Positions 44,726 to 53,232 of a stretch of DNA of 64,000 nucleotides are shown here, in pieces. How positions within the stretch are numbered: the stretch's first letter is position 1; the number at the start of each line of letters is the position of its first letter. The notes beneath the pieces were generated by a model. It was given only the letters and a program-made list of their open reading frames with translations, was not told the DNA's origin and did no database searches. The DNA is from an uncultured bacterium (lineage in GTDB: Bacteria; Planctomycetota; UBA1135; GCA-002686595): assembly GCA_905480285.1 (NCBI GenBank), contig CAJQPT010000136.1:1-64000 (forward strand), in the 5' to 3' direction. Both the position numbers and the translations under genes were made by a program.

Positions 44726-44901
44726 GACTTGTGTCTGGGTTGGAGCGAAGGGCCTCCTCCGGACAGGGCGCCGAAGGGTCCCCGCGGAAGGACGAGGCGC
44801 AGTATTCTGCGGCAGGAGGACCCCGGCTCAAGGCTCAGGGACCGGGAATGTCCCCGGCGAGAGCCGCTGGTTATCGCTGTCATGGGCGCGAGGCCCGGTC
44901 C

Positions 44902-45837
44902 TCAGCCCTCCAGGCGGGACCCCATCGGCTCCCACAGCCCCGGCGCGCAGGCGAGGATCTCCCCTCCCCGAAGCCAGCGCTCACCGCCGCTGAAGTCCCG
45001 CACCACGCCCCCGGCCTCCCGGACCAGCAGCGCGCCCGCGGCCACGTCAAAGGGCGAGAGGTGCAGCTCCCAGAACCCATCCAGCCGTCCCGCCGCGACG
45101 TACGCCAGGTCAAGCGCGGCCGAGCCCAGCCACCGCAGCCCACGGACGTCGTAGAAGAAGCGGCCGAAGTTCTCGAGATTCGAATTGGCGAGCTCGCCGC
45201 GGCGGTACGGGAACCCCGTGGCCAGGATGGCCTCGGAGAGGTCCGTCGTGGCGCTGACCGAGAGGCGCGCGGGCCCTCCGGCCCCCTCTAGCAGCCACGC
45301 GCCCGCGCCCTGTGCCGCAACAAAGGTCTCCCCAAGCCGCGGCGCATGCACGACCCCAAAGATCGGGACCGCCCCGCGATAGAGCGCGAGGGAGACGCTG
45401 AACATCGGGATGCCGTGGACGAAGTTCACCGTGCCGTCCAGGGGGTCCAGAAACCAACGGAGCCCCTCAGACGCCTCGTCGGACGTCTCCTCCTCCGCCT
45501 CGATCGCGGCCCCGTCGTCCAGGGCTCGAAGACGCTCTACCACCAGACGCTCCGCGCCGAGGTCCGCGGCCGTCACAAGATCTCTCCTGGACGACTTCCT
45601 CCCCACCTCAGCCCCGGGGATCTGACCGAGCAGGTCCAGGTGGAGCTTCCCGGCGGCGACCACGGCGGCCACCGCCGCCTCGACGGACTGCCGGGAAATG
45701 GGAGCAGCAGCGGAGCCCGCCGAGTCGCAAGGGGCCGCAGCTGAAGCCGCTGAAGCGCCCCCCTGGGAGGTCTGCTCCGTCCCCTCGGGGCCGCCCAGGG
45801 CGGCCCAGGCTGCCCGCGGGAGGTCGCCGCCGCGCAT
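44902..45837 (-). CDS. Inositol monophosphatase family protein
   Basis: A 311-residue Mg-dependent sugar-phosphatase-type enzyme. The metal motifs are all seen: EAEEET, WFLDPLDGTVNFVHGIP and SPFDVAAGALLVREAGG (usually WDxAAG). GETFVAAQGAGAWL and ALDLAYVAAGRLDGF are also typical. Members dephosphorylate inositol phosphate, histidinol phosphate, 3'-phosphoadenosine 5'-phosphate or fructose bisphosphate; the substrate cannot be told here. An Ala/Ser-rich N-terminus of about 45 residues precedes the fold. The ATG at 45837 shares its A with the TGA of the upstream peptidase gene, so translation is coupled. Confidence 0.9.
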   Translation of the reverse strand: MRGGDLPRAAWAALGGPEGTEQTSQGGASAASAAAPCDSAGSAAAPISRQSVEAAVAAVVAAGKLHLDLLGQIPGAEVGRKSSRRDLVTAADLGAERLVVERLRALDDGAAIEAEEETSDEASEGLRWFLDPLDGTVNFVHGIPMFSVSLALYRGAVPIFGVVHAPRLGETFVAAQGAGAWLLEGAGGPARLSVSATTDLSEAILATGFPYRRGELANSNLENFGRFFYDVRGLRWLGSAALDLAYVAAGRLDGFWELHLSPFDVAAGALLVREAGGVVRDFSGGERWLRGGEILACAPGLWEPMGSRLEG

Positions 45838-47615
45838 CACCTCGTCTCTCCCCCGCCCTTCCAGCCGGCGAACGCGACACAGATATCGTCCTGCATGGGC
45901 TTCCACGCCGCGGTGTTCACGCCGTCCACGAGGGGATAGCCCACGAGAATCGAGAAGACCACCTCGGCGCCCCCCACGGTCTCCGCCACGCCGGAGAGCC
46001 CACTGGCCCCCTTCACCCAGCCGGTCTTGGCCCGCACCCGCCCCTCCGCGACCGTCCCGCGCATGCGGCTGACCAGCTTCCCAGAGCGGCCGGCCACTGG
46101 CAGCGAGTTGAGGATCGCTCCGCGCATCTCTCCCCCCTGGTGGATCACCGCCGCCACCAGCGCCGACAGCTGCTGGGTCGTGGCACGGTTCGCCTTGGAC
46201 AGTCCCGAACCGTCCACCTGCACCAGCGGCCGCACGTTGAGCCCCAGCCGCTGCAGCGCCTCGCGCACCGCCTTCGCCCCAGCCTCCCGGGTACCTGCGC
46301 CGCTCACGGACGCCCCGGTCGCGAGGAAGAGCTGATCGGCCACGGCATTGTTCGAGTCGAGCAGGATGGCCTCCATGACCGACGAGATCGGCGTTCGTAT
46401 GGTGTGCACGAGCCGAGCGCCCTCAACGGACACTCCCTCCGCTCGCCGGAACCCGCCCGAGACCTCGATCCCGCGGCGGGCGAGGCCTCCCACCAGCGCG
46501 TGGCCGAAGAGCTCCACCGGGTCGGGGTGACTGAATTCGGCCGTGTACGGTCGCGCGTCGGCGCGGATCTTGCCCCTCACGGTGACACCGCTCGCGTTGG
46601 CTCCGACGTTGACGACCACGCGCTTCCCAGAGGTCTGAACGGTCCCCTTGCGCGTCAGGCCGTGATCGCGGGGCCTGAGCACAACGCTGGCCCGCTCTCC
46701 CTCACTGGTGGGGGTCACCGTCGCACGAAAGCACCCGCCGTTGGCCGTGAAGCCTGCCGCGAGGGCGCAATAATCTCGCCAGTACTGCTCCTTCGCAGGC
46801 CACCTGGGGCCCGGACCAGGCTTCAGCCAGCCGCCCTCGTCCAGCACAAGCGCCCCGGCCACGCGCTGGATCCCTGCCCCGATCAGCGCTTCCGCGAGGG
46901 GGTCCAGCCATGGGTCGAGCGCCCCGTCCCCGTCCCGTCGGTGAAGGGGATCGCCCCCCGCCACTACCACGAGGTCCCCCTCCAGCACGCCGCCCCCGAT
47001 CTCCCCGACCGCCAGGAATGGGGTCACGAACGCGCCATCGGCGCCAAGCACCGCGAGCCCAGCCGCGGCGGTCATGAGCTTGAGGTTGGAGGCCGGGACC
47101 AGCGGGTGCTCGGCGAGTCGCTGCACGAGGATCCTGCCCGTACTCGCGTCGATCGCCATGACCGACACCGTCGTATTCGCCCCGTGCACCTTGCCCTTGG
47201 TGGCCTTTCGCGCCCGGTCGAGGGCCTTGGCAACAGCACTCTCCACCGCGCGAGTCAGCCCATCATCAAGCGCAACGGCGTCGTCTCCAGCTTGGTCCCC
47301 AGCTTGACCGCCGCCGGCTTCGTCCGCCGTGGGCGACTCCGCGAAGCGCCCGACGGCCTCACCGCCCAGCTCCGGGGCAGGCGTCCGCGAGGGGTCGGCG
47401 CTGCTCCCCGTTCCTGGGGTCCCGGCTTCCCGGCTCGGGCCCTCCGCGTCCAGGGGCGGTCGCGGAGTGAGCGTGTCGAAGGAGACCGGATCCAGGTCGC
47501 CCAGATTCCCCCCTCCGGTGGCGGCAGGGTCCGGAGTCGGTGCAGTACCGGGCGACTGGTCTGCGCAACCACAGAGGGCCAGCGACGCAGCGAGGAACAG
47601 GTCATGAAGGCGCAT
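45837..47615 (-). CDS. dacB: D-alanyl-D-alanine carboxypeptidase/endopeptidase (S13, DacB type)
   Basis: An exported serine peptidase that trims or cuts peptidoglycan cross-links. The 592-residue product begins with a lipobox (SLALCGC, about residues 10-16) and a Pro/Gly-rich linker of about 80 residues. Catalytic motifs: SNLK (SxxK, in VPASNLKLMTAA), SNN (SxN, in LLDSNNAVADQL) and KTG (in RVRAKTGWVKGASGLSG). The large insertion between the first two motifs is typical of S13 enzymes. The chosen start at 47615 gives the lipoprotein signal. It overlaps the phosphatase gene by one base. The presence of such an enzyme indicates a peptidoglycan wall. Confidence 0.92.
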   Translation of the reverse strand: MRLHDLFLAASLALCGCADQSPGTAPTPDPAATGGGNLGDLDPVSFDTLTPRPPLDAEGPSREAGTPGTGSSADPSRTPAPELGGEAVGRFAESPTADEAGGGQAGDQAGDDAVALDDGLTRAVESAVAKALDRARKATKGKVHGANTTVSVMAIDASTGRILVQRLAEHPLVPASNLKLMTAAAGLAVLGADGAFVTPFLAVGEIGGGVLEGDLVVVAGGDPLHRRDGDGALDPWLDPLAEALIGAGIQRVAGALVLDEGGWLKPGPGPRWPAKEQYWRDYCALAAGFTANGGCFRATVTPTSEGERASVVLRPRDHGLTRKGTVQTSGKRVVVNVGANASGVTVRGKIRADARPYTAEFSHPDPVELFGHALVGGLARRGIEVSGGFRRAEGVSVEGARLVHTIRTPISSVMEAILLDSNNAVADQLFLATGASVSGAGTREAGAKAVREALQRLGLNVRPLVQVDGSGLSKANRATTQQLSALVAAVIHQGGEMRGAILNSLPVAGRSGKLVSRMRGTVAEGRVRAKTGWVKGASGLSGVAETVGGAEVVFSILVGYPLVDGVNTAAWKPMQDDICVAFAGWKGGGETR

Positions 47616-47868
47616 CGGGCGCGCAGTGTGCCGAACCTCGCCCCGGGAGTCGCCCATCAAGCGCCGTGGGGCATCAGCTCGGACCAATCTCCCGATGGGC
47701 TGGGAGCCTCAGCGGCATCGTTTCAGCCACCTGGTCACGGCCAAGTGATCCAGCCACGTCGCCCCAGCGACAGAGACTCCAGCCGCAGAGGCTCAATCCT
47801 CCAGGCCCGTCGCCGGCAGGGGCCCGCGACGGCTGGGGAGGTGACCTTCAAAGGAAGCCCCGCAGCCA
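47616..47868. other. Intergenic region upstream of dacB
   Basis: About 250 bp between two minus-strand genes. No gene, repeat or clear terminator is visible; the dacB promoter is presumably here. Confidence 0.35.
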
Positions 47869-49545
47869 TCAGAGCTGGGCGCCATCGATCAGCTCAAGCG
47901 CCGTCACCAACGCCTCCAGCTGAAGCGCCTCGCGCCTCGCCGAGGGCCCCAGGCCCGCCTGGTCAGGCGGTGCCAGCTGGATCAAATGGTCCGGCTCCAG
48001 ACCCCGGGCCTGAAAGTGCTCGCAGGGCTCGAGCATGCCGCCAGCGCCCCCGACCTTGAAGAGCGACCCGTCCGGCCCGCGGAGGGCCGTGACCGCCAGC
48101 TCCGCGCCCACGGTCCGCTCCCCCACGAGCCGCGCCCCCCCGATGGCCCTCATCGAACAGGCGAGGATCTCACCGGAGCTGGCGGTGCCTTGATCCACGA
48201 GCACGAGCAAGTTGCGGGGGAGCACACAGGGAACCTCGACGCGCACCTGCTGCGCCGACCATCGCTCCAGGATCGGAATGAACCCCCAGCGGGTTCCCTC
48301 GCGCACGGCCCGAACCTCATGGGGGATCAACGGGAACTCCTCCGGCAAGAAGAAGCTGAGCATCGTCCCCAGATCCAACCACCTGCCCCCGTGATTCTGG
48401 GTCAGGTCCACCACCCAGTCCTCGTAGGGCCCGAGCTCCTCCATCACGGCCCGCAGCCGCTCGAGCAGCTGCTCGTCCCGCTCGGCCGGGACGGCTCCAC
48501 CGGGCCAGTCGGTTCGCTCGAAGTCCCCCATCCGCAGGTACCCGACCCGACGCCCGCCAGGTGAGGTCAGGACCTTCGCCTCGAGACCGTACTCGCGCGC
48601 CAGCGCCCCCTCGACGCCCCCGACGGGCGCGGCGGACCTCAGGATCTGCCGTCGCCGGAGGCGCTGCGCCTCGGCCTCGACGTTGACGGACCAGGCGCGG
48701 CGCGGCAAGGGCACCTCCGGGTCGAGGATCCGGGCCAGCCGCCGCGGTCCAAACGGTCCCTCGTACTCGTCCTTGTCGGGCTCCCATACTCTCCCCGCGT
48801 TCCGAAACAACCCGAGGGTGACGCCCTCGCCGTCCAGCGTCCCCGACACCTGGACGCATGACCCCAGCGCCCCATCAAGCAGCAGCATGGCGCCGTGGGG
48901 GGACCTCACCGAGACACCTTCCACCGTATCGAGGGTCATCCAGCGCATGGGAGCGCCGGAACCGGCTCGAGAGGTGGCGCTCCGGGCCAGCAGGCGAGCG
49001 CTCGCTGCTCGCTCCCCCGCCGCCACCTTGTCCCCGATCCCGTCCAGCCACCCATCGAGCGCCTCCGCGAGTCCTGCCGGGGTCCGAACGGACTCGGCGG
49101 GGAGCGCCAGCCAGACCTCCCCATCGGCGACCGTCACCGCGCAGCGCTCTGGCGTCGCCAACGGTCCGCTCCAGAATCGCTCCGAGGCGACAAGGGAGGC
49201 GTGCGGGTCGTCAAGGTCCGCGGCCATGCGGCGGAGCACTCCATAGAAGTCCTCGGGACTGGACGCGGCGATGGCCTCCGCGCGATGGTCCTCTCGCAGC
49301 GCCGTCAGGGTCGTCTCCGACGACGACATGCCCCCGAACTCATCCTCGATGAAGTCGAGATAGGCGTCCACGGTGGCCGAGCGAAGACGGTCATCGAGGA
49401 CGCCCTCGTCCAGGGATCGACAGGAGCCAAGGACGAGCAGGGTGAGCAGGAGACGCAACCCGGCGCAGGCGACGGGTCGCCTGCGTTCAAGGGGCGGCGC
49501 CGACGGCGCCCTGCCAGGCGCGTCAGCCCGGTCAGCCCGCGGCAT
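47869..49545 (-). CDS. S41 family (tail-specific) protease-like lipoprotein
   Basis: A 558-residue exported protein. Start ATG 49545 gives an N-terminus with LLLTLLVLGSC, a lipobox near residue 35. The C-terminal half has the S41 core: RRVGYLRMGDFER, WVVDLTQNHGG and LVLVDQGTASSGEILACSMRAIGGARLVGERTVG. The Ser in TASSGE is the nucleophile. The catalytic Lys usually sits about 25 residues later (KTxG); here the place reads ERTVG, so the Lys may be replaced by Arg. The N-terminal half is helical and family-like (DAYLDFIEDEFGG). It overlaps galE by 14 nt. Protease activity is likely but not certain. Confidence 0.78.
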   Translation of the reverse strand: MPRADRADAPGRAPSAPPLERRRPVACAGLRLLLTLLVLGSCRSLDEGVLDDRLRSATVDAYLDFIEDEFGGMSSSETTLTALREDHRAEAIAASSPEDFYGVLRRMAADLDDPHASLVASERFWSGPLATPERCAVTVADGEVWLALPAESVRTPAGLAEALDGWLDGIGDKVAAGERAASARLLARSATSRAGSGAPMRWMTLDTVEGVSVRSPHGAMLLLDGALGSCVQVSGTLDGEGVTLGLFRNAGRVWEPDKDEYEGPFGPRRLARILDPEVPLPRRAWSVNVEAEAQRLRRRQILRSAAPVGGVEGALAREYGLEAKVLTSPGGRRVGYLRMGDFERTDWPGGAVPAERDEQLLERLRAVMEELGPYEDWVVDLTQNHGGRWLDLGTMLSFFLPEEFPLIPHEVRAVREGTRWGFIPILERWSAQQVRVEVPCVLPRNLLVLVDQGTASSGEILACSMRAIGGARLVGERTVGAELAVTALRGPDGSLFKVGGAGGMLEPCEHFQARGLEPDHLIQLAPPDQAGLGPSARREALQLEALVTALELIDGAQL

Positions 49546-50560
49546 AGCCGGCCGGGTGCTCCGAATGGAAGGCCCACGCGTCCCGGATGACATCGCGGAC
49601 GTCTCCCCTCGCGGGGCGCCAGCCGAGGACATCGAACGCCCGCGACCCGCCCGCGACCAGCATGGCTGGATCCCCCTCACGCCGCGCCACGATCTCCGCC
49701 GGGATCTCGTGGCCCGTGATCTCGCGCGCGGCCTCGATGATCTCCATCACGGTGAAGCCGTTGCCCGTGCCGAGGTGACACTCGAGATCACCCCGTCCAG
49801 CCTGCAGGTGAGACAGCGCCCGCAGGTGCGCGTCCCCAAGGTCGTCCACGTGGATGTAGTCCCGGATGCAGGTGCCGTCGCGGGTCTCGTAGTCGTCTCC
49901 GAAGACCATGATCTTCTCCCGCTGGCCGAGCGCGACCTCGAGGACCAGGGGAATCAGGTGCGTCTCAGGGCTATGGTCCTCCCCGATCCCGCCTGCGGTG
50001 GCTGCCCCCGCCGCATTGAAGTAGCGCAGGGCGGCATAGCGCATGCCGTAGGCCCGGGAGTAGTCCCGCATCATGTGCTCCATGTGGAGCTTGGTGCGGC
50101 CGTAGGGGTTGATCGGGTCCTGGGGGTGATCGTCCGGGATGGGCACCTCCCGGGGCTCGCCGTAGGTGGCGCAGGTGGAAGAGAAGACGATGTCGGTCAC
50201 GCCTGCTGACCGCATCTCCTCGAGCAGGTTCCAGGTGTAGTGCACGTTCTCCCGGTAGTAGATCGCCGGGTCCGTCACCGACTCCCCCACGTAGCACTTG
50301 GCGGCGAAGTGGATCACCGCCGAGGGCCGGTGGGCCTCGAGCGCTGCGGCGATCGCCTCACGGTCCCCGAGGCTGCCCACCACCAGAGGCGCGCTGATGG
50401 CCTCCGCGTGCCCGGTCGAGAGGTCATCGAAGACCGAGACCTCCACCCCGCGCCGCTGAAGCAGCGCGACGCAGTGACTGCCGATGTAGCCAGCGCCTCC
50501 GACGACGAGGACAGGGCCCTTGGGCTGGGTGAGATCGACGGCGCTGGTTTCGGGAGTCAT
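49532..50560 (-). CDS. galE: UDP-glucose 4-epimerase
   Basis: GalE interconverts UDP-glucose and UDP-galactose with bound NAD. The 342-residue product has the Rossmann motif VVGGAGYIGSHCV, FDDLSTGHAEAI, VIHFAAKCYVGESV, SSTCATYGEP (catalytic Ser/Thr), NPYGRTKLHMEHMMRDY (YxxxK) and RDYIHVDDLGDAHLRAL. These and the length are canonical. It overlaps aroA upstream by 4 nt and the S41 gene by 14 nt. It supplies UDP-galactose for surface polysaccharides. Confidence 0.96.
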   Translation of the reverse strand: MTPETSAVDLTQPKGPVLVVGGAGYIGSHCVALLQRRGVEVSVFDDLSTGHAEAISAPLVVGSLGDREAIAAALEAHRPSAVIHFAAKCYVGESVTDPAIYYRENVHYTWNLLEEMRSAGVTDIVFSSTCATYGEPREVPIPDDHPQDPINPYGRTKLHMEHMMRDYSRAYGMRYAALRYFNAAGAATAGGIGEDHSPETHLIPLVLEVALGQREKIMVFGDDYETRDGTCIRDYIHVDDLGDAHLRALSHLQAGRGDLECHLGTGNGFTVMEIIEAAREITGHEIPAEIVARREGDPAMLVAGGSRAFDVLGWRPARGDVRDVIRDAWAFHSEHPAGYAAG

Positions 50561-51987
50561 GACGAACAGAGCCTACCCCCCGCGACGGCCAGATCCTTCC
50601 AGAACCCAGGCCATGACTTGCGGACGCAGCCCGGTTCGAGGCACACGATTCGCGCCTCAAAGAGGGAGAGGAGGGCCCCGAAGAACACCATCCTGTGATC
50701 GCCCTCGGGGTTCAGTTGAAGCGCCTCCCTCCGCCCTCCAGGCGCGGGCGGCTCATCGCTGATCGTGAGCGACGCGCTTCCCTGCTCGACCCCGAGCCCG
50801 AGCGCACGCAGCCCGGTCGCGAGGACCGAGATCCGGTCACACTCCTTACCCGGGAGGGTCTCGAGTCCAGTCAACGCAGAGCCGCCGAGACCGCGAAGGG
50901 CCACAAAGGCCGCGACCGCCGCGAGCACGGGTGCGAGGTCGGGGAACGGCCCGCAGTCGATCCGCGCCCCGCGACTCGGTGTCCCCGTCGCCACCAGGCG
51001 ATCGCGCCCGCTGCCCTCGACGGAGCACCCGAACGCCTGGAGACAGGGGACGATGGCCACATCCGGCTGCAGCGAGCCCGTCCCGATCCCATCAACCCAG
51101 GTCCTCTCCCCACCCGTGAGCACGCCAGCGGCGAGGGCCACCGCAGCCGCGCTCGCGTCCGGCTCACAGGCGAAGGGCGACGCGGGCGCGGTCAGGGGCC
51201 CGCGGATGGTGAAGAGTGTCCCGGCCTCCCCAGCGGTGTCCGAAGCCAGCGCCTCGGCCCGAACGGAGCCCCCGAACCGGCCCAGGACCCCGACCGTCAT
51301 GTCCACGTAACCACGGCTGGGGATCGGCCCAAGCACCCGCAGCCGGCGCTCGCCCGCGTGGGACGCCATGGCCAGCAGGAGCCCGCTGACCTCCTGGCTG
51401 GAGACAGGGTGACGCAGCTCCACGGAGTCCCGCGGCGTCGCGGCGGTGAAGAGGGCCGGCCAGCGATCCGGGGCGCCCGCGGGCTCGACCCCCGCACCCG
51501 CCCCGCGCAGGGCTTCAAACAGCGGCCCGCTCGACCGCGAGCTCAGGGTCCCCGCGGGCACGACCTCGGAGCCGCTGCCCTCGGGACGCGCCAGGGCTCC
51601 GAGGGCCGAGAACAGTCGAGCGCAGGTCCCTGACTCTCCGGGCTCCAACCGGGCCCATGGCCTGGCGGCGCCCTCCGGCGAGGGCGGATCGCCCACGATC
51701 TGGCCCTCACCACCGCTTCGCAGCAGCGCCGCTGCCAGGGGATCGTCCGGTCGTTGTCCTTCGGGGAAGCGCGCGCCAAGGGCCCTCGCGCAGCGCAGGG
51801 CCCCGACCACATCGTCCGACGACGGCAGGCCTCCGAGCCGGGTGAGGCCCCTTGCCACCGAGGCCGCTGCGAGGATCCTCTGCGCCATCGACTTCGAGCC
51901 GGGCACCCGCACGGGCCCCGCGATGACAGACCCCTCGAGGAAGCCCGCAGCGCGGGCGAGGAGCGGGTCAGTGCGGTCAGGGTTCAA
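50557..51987 (-). CDS. aroA: 3-phosphoshikimate 1-carboxyvinyltransferase (EPSP synthase)
   Basis: AroA joins shikimate 3-phosphate and phosphoenolpyruvate in the shikimate pathway to aromatic amino acids. Signatures: VRVPGSKSMAQRILAA (usually PGSKSxSNR), SSDDVVGALRCARALG, LEPGESGTCARLFSAL (usually GNAGTAMR), VSSQEVSGLLLAMA, PDLAPVLAAVAAF, GKECDRISVLATGLRALG (usually KETDRI) and EGDHRMVFF. No ATG precedes the conserved KSM, so a non-ATG start is needed. TTG at 51987 (MNPDRTDPLL) gives 476 residues; TTG at 52017 is an alternative. The much longer frame opposite purC is a shadow. Confidence 0.92.
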   Translation of the reverse strand: MNPDRTDPLLARAAGFLEGSVIAGPVRVPGSKSMAQRILAAASVARGLTRLGGLPSSDDVVGALRCARALGARFPEGQRPDDPLAAALLRSGGEGQIVGDPPSPEGAARPWARLEPGESGTCARLFSALGALARPEGSGSEVVPAGTLSSRSSGPLFEALRGAGAGVEPAGAPDRWPALFTAATPRDSVELRHPVSSQEVSGLLLAMASHAGERRLRVLGPIPSRGYVDMTVGVLGRFGGSVRAEALASDTAGEAGTLFTIRGPLTAPASPFACEPDASAAAVALAAGVLTGGERTWVDGIGTGSLQPDVAIVPCLQAFGCSVEGSGRDRLVATGTPSRGARIDCGPFPDLAPVLAAVAAFVALRGLGGSALTGLETLPGKECDRISVLATGLRALGLGVEQGSASLTISDEPPAPGGRREALQLNPEGDHRMVFFGALLSLFEARIVCLEPGCVRKSWPGFWKDLAVAGGRLCSS

Positions 51988-52064
51988 GGTGCGATAGAGG
52001 GGGGCCTGAGTGCCCAAGGCTAACGTTCCCGGACCCGGGATTCGCGGTCCGGCTCCGCCTTGCC

Positions 52065-52070
52065 TATCGT
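52065..52070 (+). promoter_or_regulatory. TAnnnT box 7 nt before ATG of purC
   Basis: TATCGT is separated from the ATG at 52078 by TCTCCCC, which is not a ribosome binding site. Confidence 0.5.
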
Positions 52071-52077
52071 TCTCCCC

Positions 52078-52980
52078 ATGACTGACGTCTATCTGGGCCG
52101 TGAGGACCGGCCAACGGGCCTCGAGCAGATCGCCTCGGGCAAGGTGCGAGACATCTACGGCCTCGATCCTGACCATCTGCTCTTCGTGACCACGGACCGC
52201 GTCTCCGCCTTTGATGTGGTGATGGACGAGGGCGTCCCCATGAAGGGCAAGGTGCTCACCGCCATCGCGGCCCACTGGTTCGAGCGGACCCGTGACCTGA
52301 CGCCAAACCACCTCGTGAGCACCTGCGTGGATGACGCCGAGGGGCTCGACGAGTCCTGGAAGGAGCGGCTGCGCGGTCGCGTCATGATCGTGCGCCGCGC
52401 CAAGCCAGACCCCATCGAGTGGGTCGTGCGTGGGCATATCGCGGGGTCGGGCTGGAAGGAGTACCGGCAGTCCCAGACGATCTGTGGCATCCCGCTGCCT
52501 GCCGGCCTCTCCCTTGCCGAGGAGCTGCCAGAGCCGATCGTGACCCCCACCACGAAGCACGAGGCCCACGACCGACCGCTGACCCCCGACCAGGCCCGGG
52601 ACCTCGTGGGTGAGGATCGATGGGAGCACGGCAAGGCCCTCTGCCTCGCGCTCTTCGAGCGGGGCCGCCAGCAGCTCGCGCCGCTCGGCCTACGCCTCGC
52701 GGACACCAAGTTCGAGCTTGGCGTTCGGGACGATGAGCCCCTCTTGATCGACGAGGCCCTGACCCCTGACTCCTCACGCATGTGGGACGAGGGCGACTAC
52801 CGGGTGGGGATCAGCCCGCCCAGCTTCGACAAGCAGATCCTTCGGGACTGGCTCGAGACCCTCGACTGGGACAAGGAGTACCCCGCGCCACCGCTCGACC
52901 CCACCATCGTGGCGCGCGTAACGGCCCGCTACCTCGAGGTGTGCGAGCGAATCACCGGAGAAGAGCTCGTCCCCGCCTGA
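52078..52980 (+). CDS. purC: Phosphoribosylaminoimidazole-succinocarboxamide synthase
   Basis: PurC condenses carboxyaminoimidazole ribonucleotide with aspartate using ATP in purine synthesis. The 300-residue product is of the longer bacterial/yeast type. Motifs: ASGKVRDIYGLDPDHLLFVTTDRVSAFD, MKGKVLTAIAAHWFE, VVRGHIAGSGWKEY, LADTKFELG, LLIDEALTPDSSRMWD and KQILRDWLE. Start ATG 52078 follows TATCGT by 7 nt, with no Shine-Dalgarno; upstream in-frame codons are not family-like. It is transcribed divergently from aroA. A 12-bp repeat array lies 26 bases after the stop. Confidence 0.96.
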   Translation: MTDVYLGREDRPTGLEQIASGKVRDIYGLDPDHLLFVTTDRVSAFDVVMDEGVPMKGKVLTAIAAHWFERTRDLTPNHLVSTCVDDAEGLDESWKERLRGRVMIVRRAKPDPIEWVVRGHIAGSGWKEYRQSQTICGIPLPAGLSLAEELPEPIVTPTTKHEAHDRPLTPDQARDLVGEDRWEHGKALCLALFERGRQQLAPLGLRLADTKFELGVRDDEPLLIDEALTPDSSRMWDEGDYRVGISPPSFDKQILRDWLETLDWDKEYPAPPLDPTIVARVTARYLEVCERITGEELVPA

Positions 52981-53006
52981 GAAGCCACCGCGGCGGCTCG
53001 GAGGCC

Positions 53007-53078
53007 CAGCAGAGAGTTCAGCAGAGCGTTCATCAGAGAGTTCAGCAGGGCTTTCAGCAGGGATCCCAGCAGGAGACC
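53007..53078. repeat. 12-bp tandem repeat, six units, intergenic
   Basis: Six units of CAGCAGAGNGTT/CAGCAGGGNNTT type run head to tail between purC and mtnA. Each unit contains one or two CAG trinucleotides. No coding frame is supported across it. Confidence 0.9.
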
Positions 53079-53220
53079 GGCTCGAAGACCCGTCCGAAGG
53101 CCGCCCGCTGCCGGGTGCCCCATTCGCCCGTGGCCACCTGTGCCCACCCATGGCCACCCGCAAGCCGAGCGAGGTCAAGACCGGGCCCCCCCCTCCGGGG
53201 CAGGGGCCCGTCCAACGGGA

Positions 53221-53226
53221 TAGGCT
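53221..53226 (+). promoter_or_regulatory. TAnnnT box 6 nt before ATG of mtnA
   Basis: TAGGCT is 6 nt (CTGTCT) from the ATG at 53233. No ribosome binding site is present. Confidence 0.4.
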
Positions 53227-53232
53227 CTGTCT

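Noticed and set aside
43085-45154. Plus-strand frame of 689 codons spanning uvrA, a terminator and the peroxiredoxin gene
   Set aside because: It crosses a gene gap and a terminator and has no domain; both opposite genes are certain.
46140-48059. Plus-strand frame of 639 codons opposite dacB
   Set aside because: DacB motifs SxxK, SxN and KTG on the other strand are decisive.
51988-52629. Upstream extension of aroA antisense to purC
   Set aside because: Only the part after about 52017 has EPSP synthase likeness. The remainder mirrors purC.
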